A DNA stretch of 64,000 bases from Gammaproteobacteria bacterium BRH_c0 (GCA_000961645.1 LADM01000121.1:22593-86592), one strand, 5' to 3'. Counted from the stretch's first letter, positions 29,364 through 39,080 are shown. The notes: generated by a model from the sequence alone, not told the origin. Numbers and translations: made by a program.

Positions 29364-31034
29364 TTAGCCCTTGGCCCAGTTGTCCTTGAGGCCGATGGTC
29401 TCGTTGAATACTGGCTTGTCGGCGCTACTGTAGCGGGAATCCAGGTAAAAATACCCTTCGCGCTCAAACTGGTAGTGGCGACTGTGATCAGCATTGCCAA
29501 GCCCGATCTCGCCCTTGCAGCCTGTGAGTATCGTCAGTGAGGCGGGATTGATGTCGTCGAGAAAATCCCGGCCCGCCGCACCCGGCGACGGCTCGCTGAA
29601 CAGGCGGTCATAGAGCCGCACCTCGCAATCGACGCACTGACTGGCGGACACCCAGTGGATTACGCCGCGGGGGTTGATACCCTCAGGGGGATTTTCGCCA
29701 ACGGTATCAGGAACAATAGAGGCGTTGAGATAGAGGATTTCACCATTGGCATCCTTCACCACTTCATCGGCGCGAATCACATAGGCGGATCGCAGGCGCA
29801 CCCATTCCCCCAGCACCAGACGCTTGAACTTCTTGCGAGACAGGCTGGTATCTTCGCTGAAATCATTGCTATCGATATAGATCTCGCGGGTAAAGGGCAG
29901 CGCCCTGTCACCCAGGTCATCCCTGTTGGGGTGCGCTGGCGCGCCCAGCATTTCCACCTGTCCTTCAGCCACATTGGTCAACACCACCTTGAGGGGATGC
30001 AGCACACACATGGCGCGGTGGGCGTTATTGTTGAGATCGTCGCGGATAAAGTGCTCGAACTGGGCCATGTCCACGGTGCCATCGGTTTTGGCCACCGCCA
30101 GGCTGTCACAGAAATGGCGGATCGCTTCAGGCGGAACGCCGCGCCGACGCAGACCCGACAAGGTGGGCATACGCGGATCGTCCCAGCCATCCACATGCTC
30201 TTCATCCACCAGCTGGCGCAGCTTGCGCTTGCTGGTAACGGTGTAGTTGAGGTTGAGGCGGCCAAACTCGTACTGGCGCGGCTTGGCGGGCACTGGCAGA
30301 TTGTCGAGAAACCATTCGTAGAGGGGGCGATGATCCTCAAACTCCAGGGTGCAGATGGAGTGGGTCACCCCTTCAAGGGCATCCCCCTGGCCGTGGGCAA
30401 AATCGTAGGACGGGTAGATGTTCCACGCATCGCCGGTGCGGTGATGGGCCTTGCGCTTGATGCGGTACAGCACCGGATCGCGGAGGTTGATATTGGCAGC
30501 GGCCATATCGATCTTGGCGCGCAGGGTCATCTTGCCCTCTTCGATCTCGCCGTTGCGCATCTTTTCCAGCAGTTGCAGGTTTTCTGCCAGTGGGCGCTCG
30601 CGGTAGGGGCTGTTTTTGCCCGGCTCGGTGAGGGTGCCGCGATACAGGCGGGTATCTTCTGCGCTCAGTTCACAGACATAGGCCTTGCCGGTGTTGACCA
30701 GATGCACGGCCCAGTCGTAGAGCTGTGGGAAGTAATCAGAGGCATAGTGCACATCCCCTGACCATTGAAAACCCAGCCAGTTAACATCCGCCTCAATGGC
30801 GCGGACGTACTCATCCTCTTCCTTCTCGGGATTGGTGTCGTCAAAACGCAGATTGCAGCGCCCGCCAAACTGGCTGGCCAGGCCGAAATTGAGACAGATG
30901 GACTTGGCATGACCGATATGCAGGTAACCGTTGGGCTCGGGGGGAAAGCGGGTTACCACGGACTTGACCACACCCTGATCGAGGTCTTTGGCAATGATTT
31001 GCTGGATAAAATTCTGTGGCTTGGCGTCTTCCAT
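29364..31034 (-). CDS. glnS: Glutaminyl-tRNA synthetase
   Basis: 556 residues, against 554 in E. coli. [17 protein letters not shown] is the HIGH box and [11 protein letters not shown] the KMSKS-like loop; the C-terminal anticodon-binding beta barrels are present. Start ATG 31034 is chosen because the family begins there, although the frame is open to 31202. It charges tRNA-Gln directly, so this organism need not use the transamidation route. Divergent from ppiB across about 195 bases. Confidence 0.97.
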   Translation of the reverse strand: MEDAKPQNFIQQIIAKDLDQGVVKSVVTRFPPEPNGYLHIGHAKSICLNFGLASQFGGRCNLRFDDTNPEKEEDEYVRAIEADVNWLGFQWSGDVHYASDYFPQLYDWAVHLVNTGKAYVCELSAEDTRLYRGTLTEPGKNSPYRERPLAENLQLLEKMRNGEIEEGKMTLRAKIDMAAANINLRDPVLYRIKRKAHHRTGDAWNIYPSYDFAHGQGDALEGVTHSICTLEFEDHRPLYEWFLDNLPVPAKPRQYEFGRLNLNYTVTSKRKLRQLVDEEHVDGWDDPRMPTLSGLRRRGVPPEAIRHFCDSLAVAKTDGTVDMAQFEHFIRDDLNNNAHRAMCVLHPLKVVLTNVAEGQVEMLGAPAHPNRDDLGDRALPFTREIYIDSNDFSEDTSLSRKKFKRLVLGEWVRLRSAYVIRADEVVKDANGEILYLNASIVPDTVGENPPEGINPRGVIHWVSASQCVDCEVRLYDRLFSEPSPGAAGRDFLDDINPASLTILTGCKGEIGLGNADHSRHYQFEREGYFYLDSRYSSADKPVFNETIGLKDNWAKG

Positions 31035-31229
31035 TAATATCCCGTGGGCTGCAAGAGAATGTCTGCTGGCGTGAAAACCGGCAATTATAGCGATCAGTGC
31101 ATCTTTATAAAGGGCCAGTACCAGTGCGCACACCTGACGCGGGCGCCGATATGGCACGAATACCATTTTTTCGTTCTCATTCCACACTAAACTCCTTATC
31201 ATTGCCCTCTGAATTAAAGGGAGTAATCA

Positions 31230-31739
31230 ATGATCACATTGCACACAAACTACGGCGATATCAGCATTGAGCTGGATTTCGACAAGGCACCCGTCACTGC
31301 GGCCAACTTTCTGCAATACTGCCGGGATGGCTTTTACGACGGTGTTATCTTCCATCGGGTGATCAAGAATTTCATGATCCAGGGCGGCGGCATGAACCCC
31401 GACATGAGCCAGAAGAAGACTCGCGCACCGATCCAGAACGAAGCGGATAACGGCCTTTCCAACGACACCGGCACCCTGGCCATGGCCCGTACCGGCGACC
31501 CGCACTCCGCCTCTGCACAGTTTTTTATCAACGTCGCGGACAACCACTTCCTCAACCACAGCGGCAAAAACGCCCAGGGCTGGGGTTACGCGGTGTTTGG
31601 AAAAGTCACCCAGGGCCTTGATACGGTTGACAAAATCAAGTCTGTCCCGACCGGCAGTCACGGTGGCCACCAGGACGTTCCCAAGGAATCCGTGGTGATC
31701 GAGAGCGTGACCGTTTCCGACGCCTACGCGGACAAGTAA
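31230..31739 (+). CDS. ppiB: Cytoplasmic cyclophilin, peptidyl-prolyl isomerase B
   Basis: 169 residues with no signal peptide. The active-site motifs are [15 protein letters not shown] (catalytic Arg and Gln) and [16 protein letters not shown]. It speeds cis-trans isomerisation of Xaa-Pro bonds in the cytoplasm. AAGGGAG precedes the ATG. lpxH starts 11 bases after the stop, so they form an operon, the same pairing as in E. coli (ppiB-lpxH). Confidence 0.97.
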   Translation: MITLHTNYGDISIELDFDKAPVTAANFLQYCRDGFYDGVIFHRVIKNFMIQGGGMNPDMSQKKTRAPIQNEADNGLSNDTGTLAMARTGDPHSASAQFFINVADNHFLNHSGKNAQGWGYAVFGKVTQGLDTVDKIKSVPTGSHGGHQDVPKESVVIESVTVSDAYADK

Positions 31740-31750
31740 CCGCGCCGACA

Positions 31751-32806
31751 ATGGTTTCGCTTTTCATATCCGACCTGCACCTGTCGAAGGAACGCCCGGC
31801 TATCACCCGGGCGTTTTTTCGCTTCCTTGACGAGCACGCTGCCGAGGCGGATAACCTCTATATCCTCGGCGACCTGTTTGAAGCCTGGATCGGCGACGAC
31901 GATCCCGAAGAGCTGGCAGCAGAAGTAAAGGCCGCGCTCAGCAAGCTGACAGCCAGCGGTGTGGCCGTGTATTTCCTGCACGGCAACCGCGATTTTCTGG
32001 TCGGCAAGCGCTTTGCCCGGCAAACCGGCTGCACGCTGCTGGGCGATTACCATGTGATCAGCGCTGGCGGGCAGAATATTCTCCTCTGCCACGGTGACAC
32101 CCTCTGCACCGGCGATGCCTCCTATCAGAAATTCCGCCGCAAGGTGCGCAACCCGATTTACCTGTGGCTGCTCGGCCACCTGCCCCTGAAGAAACGCCTG
32201 CGCCTGGCCGCCGAATGGCGCGCCAAAAGCATGGCCGCCAACAGCAACAAACCCGACAACATCATGGATGTGACCCCGGCAGAGGTAGAGAAACAGCTGG
32301 CGGCACACAATGCCTCGGTACTTATCCATGGCCACACCCATCGCCCTGGCGTGCATCAGCACGACAATGGCGAGCGGGTTGTATTGGGGGATTGGGGAAA
32401 GCTCGGGTGGTATGTACGGATAGACGGGGAACATCTTGATCTGGTTGATTTTTTGATTGATAACCCAGGGCCTGAATCCACCCACTCTGGCTCCACCGAT
32501 GACGAGACTGATCAAACTGCAAAGTCAGAAGCCCAGCCCGTTACGCACAACCCAACGCTACAAAATCAAGCAGAAAGCCCGGCTTCAACCACAACCAAGC
32601 CCGCCACCGAAGAAACACCGCCTGCCGAAAAGTCATTGCCAGACCCTGCGTCTGCTCCGGCAGAGCGACAGGCCCTGCGACTGGTTTCAGTCAACCCTGA
32701 AGCCGCCCCTCAAAAGCCTGTCAAAGCGCCCACTGAAAAGCCCGGCGGCACTGCCAGGGAAAAGCGCAACCCGCCTGCAAACGGACAACTTTCATTCGAC
32801 CTGTAA
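31751..32806 (+). CDS. lpxH: UDP-2,3-diacylglucosamine diphosphatase with a disordered C-terminal tail
   Basis: Residues 1-240 match LpxH: metal ligands in FISDLHLSKERPA, LGDLFEAWIGDD, LHGNRDFLVG, LLCHGDTLCTGD and LIHGHTHRPG. It cleaves UDP-2,3-diacylglucosamine to lipid X in lipid A synthesis, at the inner face of the membrane. Residues about 240-351 are an extra tail rich in Pro, Ala, Thr, Glu and Lys, ending in NGQLSFDL; E. coli LpxH stops at 240. The tail looks intrinsically disordered. Operon with ppiB. Confidence 0.93.
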   Translation: MVSLFISDLHLSKERPAITRAFFRFLDEHAAEADNLYILGDLFEAWIGDDDPEELAAEVKAALSKLTASGVAVYFLHGNRDFLVGKRFARQTGCTLLGDYHVISAGGQNILLCHGDTLCTGDASYQKFRRKVRNPIYLWLLGHLPLKKRLRLAAEWRAKSMAANSNKPDNIMDVTPAEVEKQLAAHNASVLIHGHTHRPGVHQHDNGERVVLGDWGKLGWYVRIDGEHLDLVDFLIDNPGPESTHSGSTDDETDQTAKSEAQPVTHNPTLQNQAESPASTTTKPATEETPPAEKSLPDPASAPAERQALRLVSVNPEAAPQKPVKAPTEKPGGTAREKRNPPANGQLSFDL

Positions 32807-32928
32807 AGCAATAAAAACAAAAGCTTGCGATGCTTTCATTACAGAAAACAGCAGATGCTCCCCCGCCAGACCAGAAGCATCGCAACAAAATAGATAGCCT
32901 TTATTTTTCAGAAAATTACGCCAACAAC

Positions 32929-33558
32929 CTAACCAGAATCCGGCGACAGAACTGGCACCCCTGAATGAAAGCGAAACTCGCTATCCGGTGCCTGGATCAA
33001 CGCCCTCTCGCATTCCCCCATTTCGGCAATACGGTCACTGATATCCGTACCGGCTGCGGCTTTGGCGAGATTGAGATAATCCCGGTAGTGACGCCCTTCC
33101 GACTTCAGCAGTGAGGTATAGAACTTGCCCAGCTCCTCATCGAGCAGCGGTGCCAGCCGGGCAAAACGCTCACAGGAACGCGCTTCGATAAAGGCACCGG
33201 CAATCAGGGTATCGACCAGCTTGGCCGGCTCCTGCGGGCGCACCTGGTCGCGCAACCCGGCGGCATAGCGCGATGCCGTGATACGGGCATAGGTGATGCC
33301 CCGCGCCGTCATGATATCCAGCACCTGCTCGAAATGGCGCAGCTCCTCTCGCGCCAAACGCGACATCAGGTGCAATAACTCCACATCATCGGTATAGCGG
33401 TACATCAATGACAGCGCCGTGCTCGCCGCTTTCTTTTCACAGTTGGCGTGGTCAATCAGCAGCAACTCCTGCTGACTGAGCGCCGCCTCAATCCAGCTGT
33501 CGGGCGTTTCGCAATGCAGGAATGCCTTGATTTCGTCGAGGGAAGTTTGGGAGGGCAT
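32929..33558 (-). CDS. miaE: tRNA 2-methylthio-N6-isopentenyladenosine-37 hydroxylase
   Basis: A 209-residue diiron enzyme. Iron ligands are visible in LIDHANCEKKAAS, AREELRHFEQ, AFIEARSCERF and KSEGRHYRDY, which give the ferritin-like E...ExxH...E...ExxH set. MiaE hydroxylates ms2i6A at position 37 of tRNAs reading UNN codons, using oxygen. It stands alone, with acnB divergent across a 396-base gap. Confidence 0.94.
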   Translation of the reverse strand: MPSQTSLDEIKAFLHCETPDSWIEAALSQQELLLIDHANCEKKAASTALSLMYRYTDDVELLHLMSRLAREELRHFEQVLDIMTARGITYARITASRYAAGLRDQVRPQEPAKLVDTLIAGAFIEARSCERFARLAPLLDEELGKFYTSLLKSEGRHYRDYLNLAKAAAGTDISDRIAEMGECERALIQAPDSEFRFHSGVPVLSPDSG

Positions 33559-33691
33559 CTAGTGTCCGCGGGCCGGGATTGTTGGGGCGACTATTGTAGT
33601 GTCTAAGAGTTTCACGTTCCACGAGACAGGTTGCACGCAGAGAAAATGGGTGGCCCTCTTTTATTGATGCGGTACGTTTGATCCGAGAGCA

Positions 33692-33752
33692 CGTTCGTGC
33701 TGAGCTTGTCGAAGCACTGTCGCGAAGGCCTTCGACAGGATCAGGCCGAACG
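33692..33752. repeat. Imperfect inverted-repeat intergenic element
   Basis: Arms CGTTCGTGCTGAGCTTGTCG... and its imperfect complement ...CCTTCGACAGGATCAGGCCG end in CGTTCG/CGAACG and enclose a short centre. This is the widespread TGAGCTTGTCGAA-type intergenic palindrome found in many proteobacterial genomes. It occupies the 33559-33954 gap, which also holds the acnB promoter region and no gene. Confidence 0.75.
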
Positions 33753-33954
33753 GCATTCACGTTTAATTCTGCCGGATCAATAGTCCTTTACGTCAAACGT
33801 GTAACGTGAAACTCAAAGTCGCCTTAGCCAGAAAGCTGATAATCAAGTAAAATGCGCCACGGGCTTGCCGGCCCGCCCATCGATGTGTGTCATCGATAGC
33901 CCCGACTTCGGCTACCACCGCAGCGGGTAAATTCATTTATACGAGGAAACATCC

Positions 33955-36588
33955 GTGCTTGAAGCCTACCGCCAACACGTAGAAGAACGCGCCGCCGAAG
34001 GTGTACCCCCCAAACCCCTGAGTCCAGAGTGGACTGCTGAGCTGGTGGAACTGCTCAAGGCACCGCCTGCGGGCGAGGGAGAGTTTCTCCTTGACCTGAT
34101 CACCAATCGCGTTCCCCCCGGTGTCGATGACGCAGCCTATGTGAAAGCGGCCTTCCTGTCCGCCATTGTCAAAGGTGAGGCGACCTCCCCCGTTATCGAT
34201 CGCGTCAAGGCGGTCGAACTGCTGGGCATGATGCTGGGCGGCTACAACATCGCCACCCTGGTCGATCTGCTGGATGATGCCGAACTGGCGCCCCTGGCTG
34301 CCGAGCAGCTCAAGCACACTTTGCTGATGTTTGACGCCTTCCACGATGTGGATGAGAAAGCCAAAGCTGGCAACGCCAGCGCCAAGGCCGTGATGGAATC
34401 CTGGGCCAATGCCGAATGGTATCTGTCACGCCCGGCCGTACCCGAAAAAATCACCACCGCCGTGTTCAAGGTAACCGGCGAGACCAACACCGACGACCTC
34501 TCCCCCGCCCCCGACGCCTGGTCGCGCCCCGATATTCCCGTTCACGCCCGCGCCATGTACAAGATGGCCCGCGACGGTATCATCCCGGACGAACCCGGCG
34601 TGGTCGGCCCCATGAAGCAGATCGCCGAACTCAACGCCCGCGGCTACAAGGTTGCCTTTGTCGGCGATGTAGTGGGCACCGGCTCTTCGCGCAAATCCGC
34701 CACCAACTCGGTGCTGTGGTTCTTCGGCGAAGACGTACCCGGCGTACCCAACAAGCGCGCTGGCGGCATCTGCATCGGCGGCAAGGTGGCGCCGATTTTC
34801 TACAACACCATGGAAGATTCCGGCGCACTCGTCTTTGAAGCGCCCGTCGACGACATTGGCCAAGGCCAAATCATCGATATCTATCCCTATGAAGGCAAAA
34901 TCACCGATCACGAAACCGGCAAGGTGATCTCCGAGTTCGCCCTCAAGTCCGACGTACTACTCGACGAAGTGCGCGCCGGTGGCCGTATCAACCTGATTAT
35001 CGGTCGCGGCCTCACCCAGAAAGCCCGCGCCGCACTGGGCCTGGATCGCATTGACACCTTCCGCACGCCCGACAGCCCCGCCGAATCCAGCAAGGGTTAC
35101 ACCCTCGCCCAGAAAATGGTCGGCAAGGCTTGCGGCCTGCCCACGGCAAATGGAAACCAAGTCGGCGTGCGCCCCGGCACCTACTGCGAACCCCATATGA
35201 CCACGGTGGGTTCCCAGGACACCACCGGCCCCATGACCCGCGACGAGCTGAAAGACCTGGCCTGCCTGGGTTTTTCTGCCGACCTGGTGATGCAGTCGTT
35301 CTGCCACACCGCCGCTTACCCCAAGCCGGTTGATGTGGACACCCAGCACACCCTGCCGGACTTTATCCGCAACCGTGGCGGCGTATCCCTGCGCCCCGGC
35401 GACGGCATTATCCACAGCTGGCTGAACCGCATGCTGCTGCCCGACACCGTCGGCACCGGCGGGGATTCCCACACCCGCTTCCCGATGGGAATTTCCTTCC
35501 CTGCCGGTTCTGGTCTGGTGGCCTTTGCGGCGGCAACCGGTGTAATGCCACTGGATATGCCGGAATCAGTACTGGTGCGTTTCAAGGGCACCATGCAGCC
35601 CGGCATCACCCTGCGCGATCTGGTGCACGCCATTCCCTACTACGCCATTCAGGAAGGTCTGCTGACGGTTGACAAAAAGGGCAAAAAGAACATCTTCTCC
35701 GGTCGCATCCTGGAGATCGAAGGCCTCGACAACCTCACCGTTGAGCAGGCGTTCGAGCTCTCCGATGCCTCCGCCGAGCGTTCTGCCGCCGGTTGCACCA
35801 TCAAACTGTCGGAAGAGTCCGTCGCCGAATACCTGCGCTCCAATATCACCCTGCTGCGCTGGATGATTGCCGAAGGCTACGGCGACCCGCGCACCATCGA
35901 GCGCCGGGTGCGCAAGATGGAAGAGTGGCTGGCCAATCCGTCCCTGATGGCCGCCGATGCCGATGCCGAGTACACAGCCGTGATCGAGATCGACCTGGCC
36001 GACGTGAAAGAACCCATCGTCTGTGCACCGAACGATCCCGATGATGCCCGCCTGCTGTCCTCCGTGGCTGGCGACAAGGTAGACGAAGTGTTTATCGGTT
36101 CGTGCATGACCAACATCGGTCACTTCCGCGCAGCGGGCAAACTGCTGGCAAAATCAACCAGCCTCAACACCCGCTTCTGGATCTGCCCGCCCACCCGTAT
36201 GGATGCCCACACCCTGATGGAAGAAGGCTATTACGCCATCTACGGCAAAGCCGGTGCCCGCACCGAAATGCCCGGCTGCTCCCTGTGCATGGGCAACCAG
36301 GCGCGGGTTGAATCCAAATCAACCGTGCTATCCACCTCCACCCGCAACTTCCCCAACCGTTTGGGCGATGGTGCCAACGTGTACCTGACCTCGGCAGAAC
36401 TGGCCTCTGTCGGCGGCATCCTCGGTCGCCTGCCAACACCGGCGGAATACATGGAATACGCCAGCCAGCTCGACTCCATGGCAGCGGAAATCTACCGTTA
36501 CATGAATTTCGACCAGATCGAGTCGTTCCAGAAATCTGCCCAGGATGGCAAGCGTATCGCTGCGGATATGATTGTTGATGTTGCCTGA
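33955..36588 (+). CDS. acnB: Bifunctional aconitate hydratase 2 / 2-methylisocitrate dehydratase
   Basis: 877 residues, with the AcnB order: N-terminal HEAT-like domain, swivel domain (DDLSPAPDAWSRPDIPVHAR), then the catalytic domains. The [4Fe-4S] cysteines are in FIGSCMTNIGHFRAAG and CSLCMGNQARV. It isomerises citrate to isocitrate in the TCA cycle and can act in the methylcitrate cycle; apo-AcnB can bind mRNA. Start is GTG 33955 with GAGGAAA upstream. Followed directly by a strong terminator. Confidence 0.98.
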   Translation: MLEAYRQHVEERAAEGVPPKPLSPEWTAELVELLKAPPAGEGEFLLDLITNRVPPGVDDAAYVKAAFLSAIVKGEATSPVIDRVKAVELLGMMLGGYNIATLVDLLDDAELAPLAAEQLKHTLLMFDAFHDVDEKAKAGNASAKAVMESWANAEWYLSRPAVPEKITTAVFKVTGETNTDDLSPAPDAWSRPDIPVHARAMYKMARDGIIPDEPGVVGPMKQIAELNARGYKVAFVGDVVGTGSSRKSATNSVLWFFGEDVPGVPNKRAGGICIGGKVAPIFYNTMEDSGALVFEAPVDDIGQGQIIDIYPYEGKITDHETGKVISEFALKSDVLLDEVRAGGRINLIIGRGLTQKARAALGLDRIDTFRTPDSPAESSKGYTLAQKMVGKACGLPTANGNQVGVRPGTYCEPHMTTVGSQDTTGPMTRDELKDLACLGFSADLVMQSFCHTAAYPKPVDVDTQHTLPDFIRNRGGVSLRPGDGIIHSWLNRMLLPDTVGTGGDSHTRFPMGISFPAGSGLVAFAAATGVMPLDMPESVLVRFKGTMQPGITLRDLVHAIPYYAIQEGLLTVDKKGKKNIFSGRILEIEGLDNLTVEQAFELSDASAERSAAGCTIKLSEESVAEYLRSNITLLRWMIAEGYGDPRTIERRVRKMEEWLANPSLMAADADAEYTAVIEIDLADVKEPIVCAPNDPDDARLLSSVAGDKVDEVFIGSCMTNIGHFRAAGKLLAKSTSLNTRFWICPPTRMDAHTLMEEGYYAIYGKAGARTEMPGCSLCMGNQARVESKSTVLSTSTRNFPNRLGDGANVYLTSAELASVGGILGRLPTPAEYMEYASQLDSMAAEIYRYMNFDQIESFQKSAQDGKRIAADMIVDVA

Positions 36589-36606
36589 TACTGGCTACTG
36601 AAACAC

Positions 36607-36632
36607 AAAACCCCGCTTCGGCGGGGTTTTTT
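36607..36632 (+). terminator. Rho-independent terminator of acnB
   Basis: Stem AAAACCCCGC / GCGGGGTTTT with a TTCG tetraloop and a T6 tail, 19 bases after the acnB stop. Confidence 0.95.
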
Positions 36633-36695
36633 ATGGCCTAAAATAACGCTTCTCGGCGGCTTTAAAAAGCTTATTAAAGACTTATACTCAAATCC

Positions 36696-36949
36696 GCGAA
36701 CACCATCAACTGGAAGCCAAATGCATTGAAACAGATGCGGAAGATTCCCTCCACGGAGGGCGCGATCATCCGCCAGCGAGTCAATGTCGAGTTGATTGAT
36801 CTGTCGGAAGCCCGAAACGTCAAGGCGCAGACCAATACGCTTATCGCTTGCGCGTTGGTCGCTACCGGGTATTTTTTGATGTCCATGACGGCGATATCAC
36901 CATCGTCATTTTCGAAGAGGTGAAAAAACGCGATGACCGCACATACTGA
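36696..36949 (+). pseudogene. Decayed RelE-family toxin gene
   Basis: Codons from 36699 read NTINWKPNALKQMRKIPSTE and on to DLSEARNVKA, a RelE N-terminal half. The C-terminal half is in another frame, starting near 36840: QYAYRLRVGRYRVFFDVHDG, then ITIVIFEEVKKRDDRTY, ending at TGA 36947-36949. Joining them needs a small deletion near the aligned NVKA/TN region. The N-terminal frame also has no ATG, GTG or TTG between its stop at 36675 and the conserved residues: GCG stands where ATG is expected. Toxin activity is very probably lost. Its end overlaps the antitoxin start by 17 bases. Confidence 0.8.
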
Positions 36950-37265
36950 CTATCAGGTAATCCGCGACGAATCCGGCAAACCCGCTTTTGTGGTGATTCC
37001 CTATGCTCGTTTCCAGGCACTGACTGGCGGGTTCACTCCGGGGACAGTTCCCAACGCCGTAGTGGGCATGGTGTTCGATGACGGCCTGTCACCCATCAAG
37101 GCATGGCGTGAATATCTTCGCCTGACCCAGGCGGAAGTGGCCGAACGGCTGGGCATATCCCAGGCAGCCTATGCCCAGATGGAGAGCGCCAAGAAACCCC
37201 GCAAGGTTACACGTAACAAGATAGCCAAAGCGCTGGGCATTGAGTTGGAACAACTGGATTTTTGA
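36933..37265 (+). CDS. Xre-family antitoxin with N-terminal Phd-like segment
   Basis: 110 residues. The N-terminus (DYQVIRDESGKPAFVVIPYA, RFQAL) is the Phd-like beta segment found in antitoxins paired with RelE. The C-terminus is a clear helix-turn-helix (LRLTQAEVAERLGISQAAYA, then KVTRNKIAKALGI). It is intact, while the relE just upstream is broken, so it is a solitary antitoxin that may still act as a DNA-binding repressor. Followed by a strong terminator. Confidence 0.88.
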   Translation: MTAHTDYQVIRDESGKPAFVVIPYARFQALTGGFTPGTVPNAVVGMVFDDGLSPIKAWREYLRLTQAEVAERLGISQAAYAQMESAKKPRKVTRNKIAKALGIELEQLDF

Positions 37266-37277
37266 TCAGCAGTAAGT

Positions 37278-37302
37278 AGCCCCCGGCAAAGCCGGGGGCT
37301 TT
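37278..37302 (+). terminator. Terminator after the solitary antitoxin
   Basis: A perfect GC-rich stem AGCCCCCGGC / GCCGGGGGCT with an AAA loop and a short T-run. Confidence 0.9.
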
Positions 37303-37363
37303 AATTTTGGCCTGGTCAGAAAAATTATTCGGCAATCAGACTCCAAGACTGATTTCATACGGG

Positions 37364-37416
37364 GTTGAGGCACGAAACGCATCATATGTCAGAGCTGGTG
37401 CGTTTCGTGCCTCAAC
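37364..37416. repeat. Perfect 18-bp inverted repeat
   Basis: Arms GTTGAGGCACGAAACGCA (37364-37381) and its exact complement (37399-37416) enclose 17 bases. It lies in the 333-base gap before the cytochrome/propeller gene and resembles dispersed REP/MITE-like intergenic repeats of gammaproteobacteria. The rest of the gap holds no gene. Confidence 0.8.
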
Positions 37417-37598
37417 GCACCCTATATCATGTCATTGGAATCAAGGTTATTGATTTGCTACATTCAAGTTGGTAGTTCTTTCGACTGTTCGAACTGAATA
37501 ATCCCAGTGTGGCGCTTTTCAAAGTCAGGAAAAATTACAATAACATTGAACAAGACTGTGATAAAAGCGATCCAGCAGACTTTAGAGGAGCCTTGAAC

Positions 37599-38810
37599 AT
37601 GATCAGGCAATGGCTTTCGGTTTCAGTTCTTGGCGTGGGCTTGCTGACAGCCGCGCCAATATGGGCGCAACCAAGCGGCAACGCCGAATTGCCGGATGGC
37701 CCTGGCAAGCATCTGGTTGAGATCGCCTGCGCCTCATGCCACAGCTTGAATCTGATCAGCCAGTCGGCGGGCTATGCATCGGCCGCTGACTGGCAGCGGG
37801 TATTTTCCACCATGGTCGACCTGCCCACTGCACAGGCCGACACCATTGCCACCTATCTGGCAAGCCATTTTCCTGAAGACCCCAGCCGCCGTCCTGAACT
37901 GGTCGCCGGCGAGGTAGATATTGACATCATCGAATGGCAGGTGCCGACGCTGGGGCAGCGCTCGCGCGATCCTGCCGAAGCCCCGGATGGGTCAATCTGG
38001 TGGGCTGGCATGTGGGCCAGTCTTGCCGGCCGCCTCGACCCTGAGACCGGCACAATGGAAGAATTCCATTTGCCGCCATCGGCGCGGCCACATACTGTTG
38101 TGCCCGATAACGACGGCAACATCTGGTACACGGGTAACAGCAATGGCACCATCGGCAAGCTGGATCCGCGCACGGGCATGATCACCGAGTTTGCCACCCA
38201 AGGGCGTGATCCCCATTCCGCTACGTTCCACCCTAACGGCAATCTGTATTTCACCTCCCAGGGCGCTGCGATGCTTGGCCGACTGAATCCCAAAACCGGG
38301 GAGCTGCGGGAAATATCCACTGAGCCACGCCCTTACGGCATTACAGTGGCGGACGACGGCGCTGTGTGGATCGCCTATAACGGCACCAACAAGCTTGGCC
38401 GTATGGATCCGGATTCCCTCGACGTGCAATATTATGAAGTGCCCGATAAGCGCACCCGAATCCGCCGCCTCGATCTGGACAGGGAGGGCATGGTCTGGTT
38501 TGTAAACTCAAGCCTCGGCAAAATCGGCAGGCTTGACCCTGACAGCGGCGAAGTCCGTCAATGGGATTCACCCAGCGGAGCGGATTCCCATCCCTATGCC
38601 CTGGCCGTTATTGATGATGTTATCTGGTACAACGAATCGGGCATGCGGCCGGATGCCCTGGTGCGCTTTGATCCGGCAGCAGAGAGCTTCCAAAGCTGGG
38701 CCATTCCATCAGGGGTGGGCATTATCAGGCATGTCTGGGTGACCAAGGACAACAATCTGCTGATCCACCAAAGCAGCAGCAACCAGATTGGTGTGGTGAA
38801 GATCAAATAG
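37599..38810 (+). CDS. Secreted cytochrome c fused to a Vgb-like beta-propeller
   Basis: 403 residues. Signal peptide (VSVLGVGLLTAAPIWAQ); haem site CASCH near residue 47; then a six- or seven-blade propeller from about 115, with repeated DPETGTMEEFHLP / DPRTGMITEFATQ / NPKTGELREISTEP blades typical of virginiamycin B lyase (streptogramin lyase)-like proteins. In this periplasmic fusion the propeller is more likely a sensor, scaffold or dehydrogenase partner than an antibiotic lyase. ATG 37599 has GAGGAG upstream; the frame is open from 37509. One c-type haem with a distal ligand I cannot assign. Confidence 0.85.
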   Translation: MIRQWLSVSVLGVGLLTAAPIWAQPSGNAELPDGPGKHLVEIACASCHSLNLISQSAGYASAADWQRVFSTMVDLPTAQADTIATYLASHFPEDPSRRPELVAGEVDIDIIEWQVPTLGQRSRDPAEAPDGSIWWAGMWASLAGRLDPETGTMEEFHLPPSARPHTVVPDNDGNIWYTGNSNGTIGKLDPRTGMITEFATQGRDPHSATFHPNGNLYFTSQGAAMLGRLNPKTGELREISTEPRPYGITVADDGAVWIAYNGTNKLGRMDPDSLDVQYYEVPDKRTRIRRLDLDREGMVWFVNSSLGKIGRLDPDSGEVRQWDSPSGADSHPYALAVIDDVIWYNESGMRPDALVRFDPAAESFQSWAIPSGVGIIRHVWVTKDNNLLIHQSSSNQIGVVKIK

Positions 38811-38884
38811 AAGATAAAGTAAAACCCCCAGCCCAGAAGAAATCTCTCAACAACCGACATTTTTCAGCACCCGCCTGAAAGCTC

Positions 38885-38967
38885 GTAGGTTGGGTTGAGG
38901 AACGAAGCCCAACGTTTAACTGTGAGGTTAATGTTGGGCTTCACGAAAATCGTTCTGCCCAACCTAC
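38885..38967. repeat. Nested inverted-repeat intergenic element
   Basis: Outer arms GTAGGTTGGG / CCCAACCTAC (38885-38894 and 38958-38967) enclose inner arms GAAGCCCAAC / GTTGGGCTTC (38904-38913 and 38933-38942). This is the known GTAGGTTGGG-type palindromic repeat of gammaproteobacteria, sitting between the propeller gene and the TrpF-like gene. Confidence 0.8.
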
Positions 38968-39080
38968 ATATAATGCCCTCCTGGCTGCTTTGTTAGCCAC
39001 TAAATCATTCAGCTGGTATCGGATTCATTTTCTCCACAGCTGAGATAATGCAACCACCAGCACTTACTAACAGGGAGCCC

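Noticed and set aside
29655..30761. A 368-codon plus-strand open frame
   Set aside because: It is antisense to glnS and has no domain-like pattern.
36726..36923. A 65-codon frame from TTG
   Set aside because: It is the first part of the broken relE running out of frame, not a separate gene.
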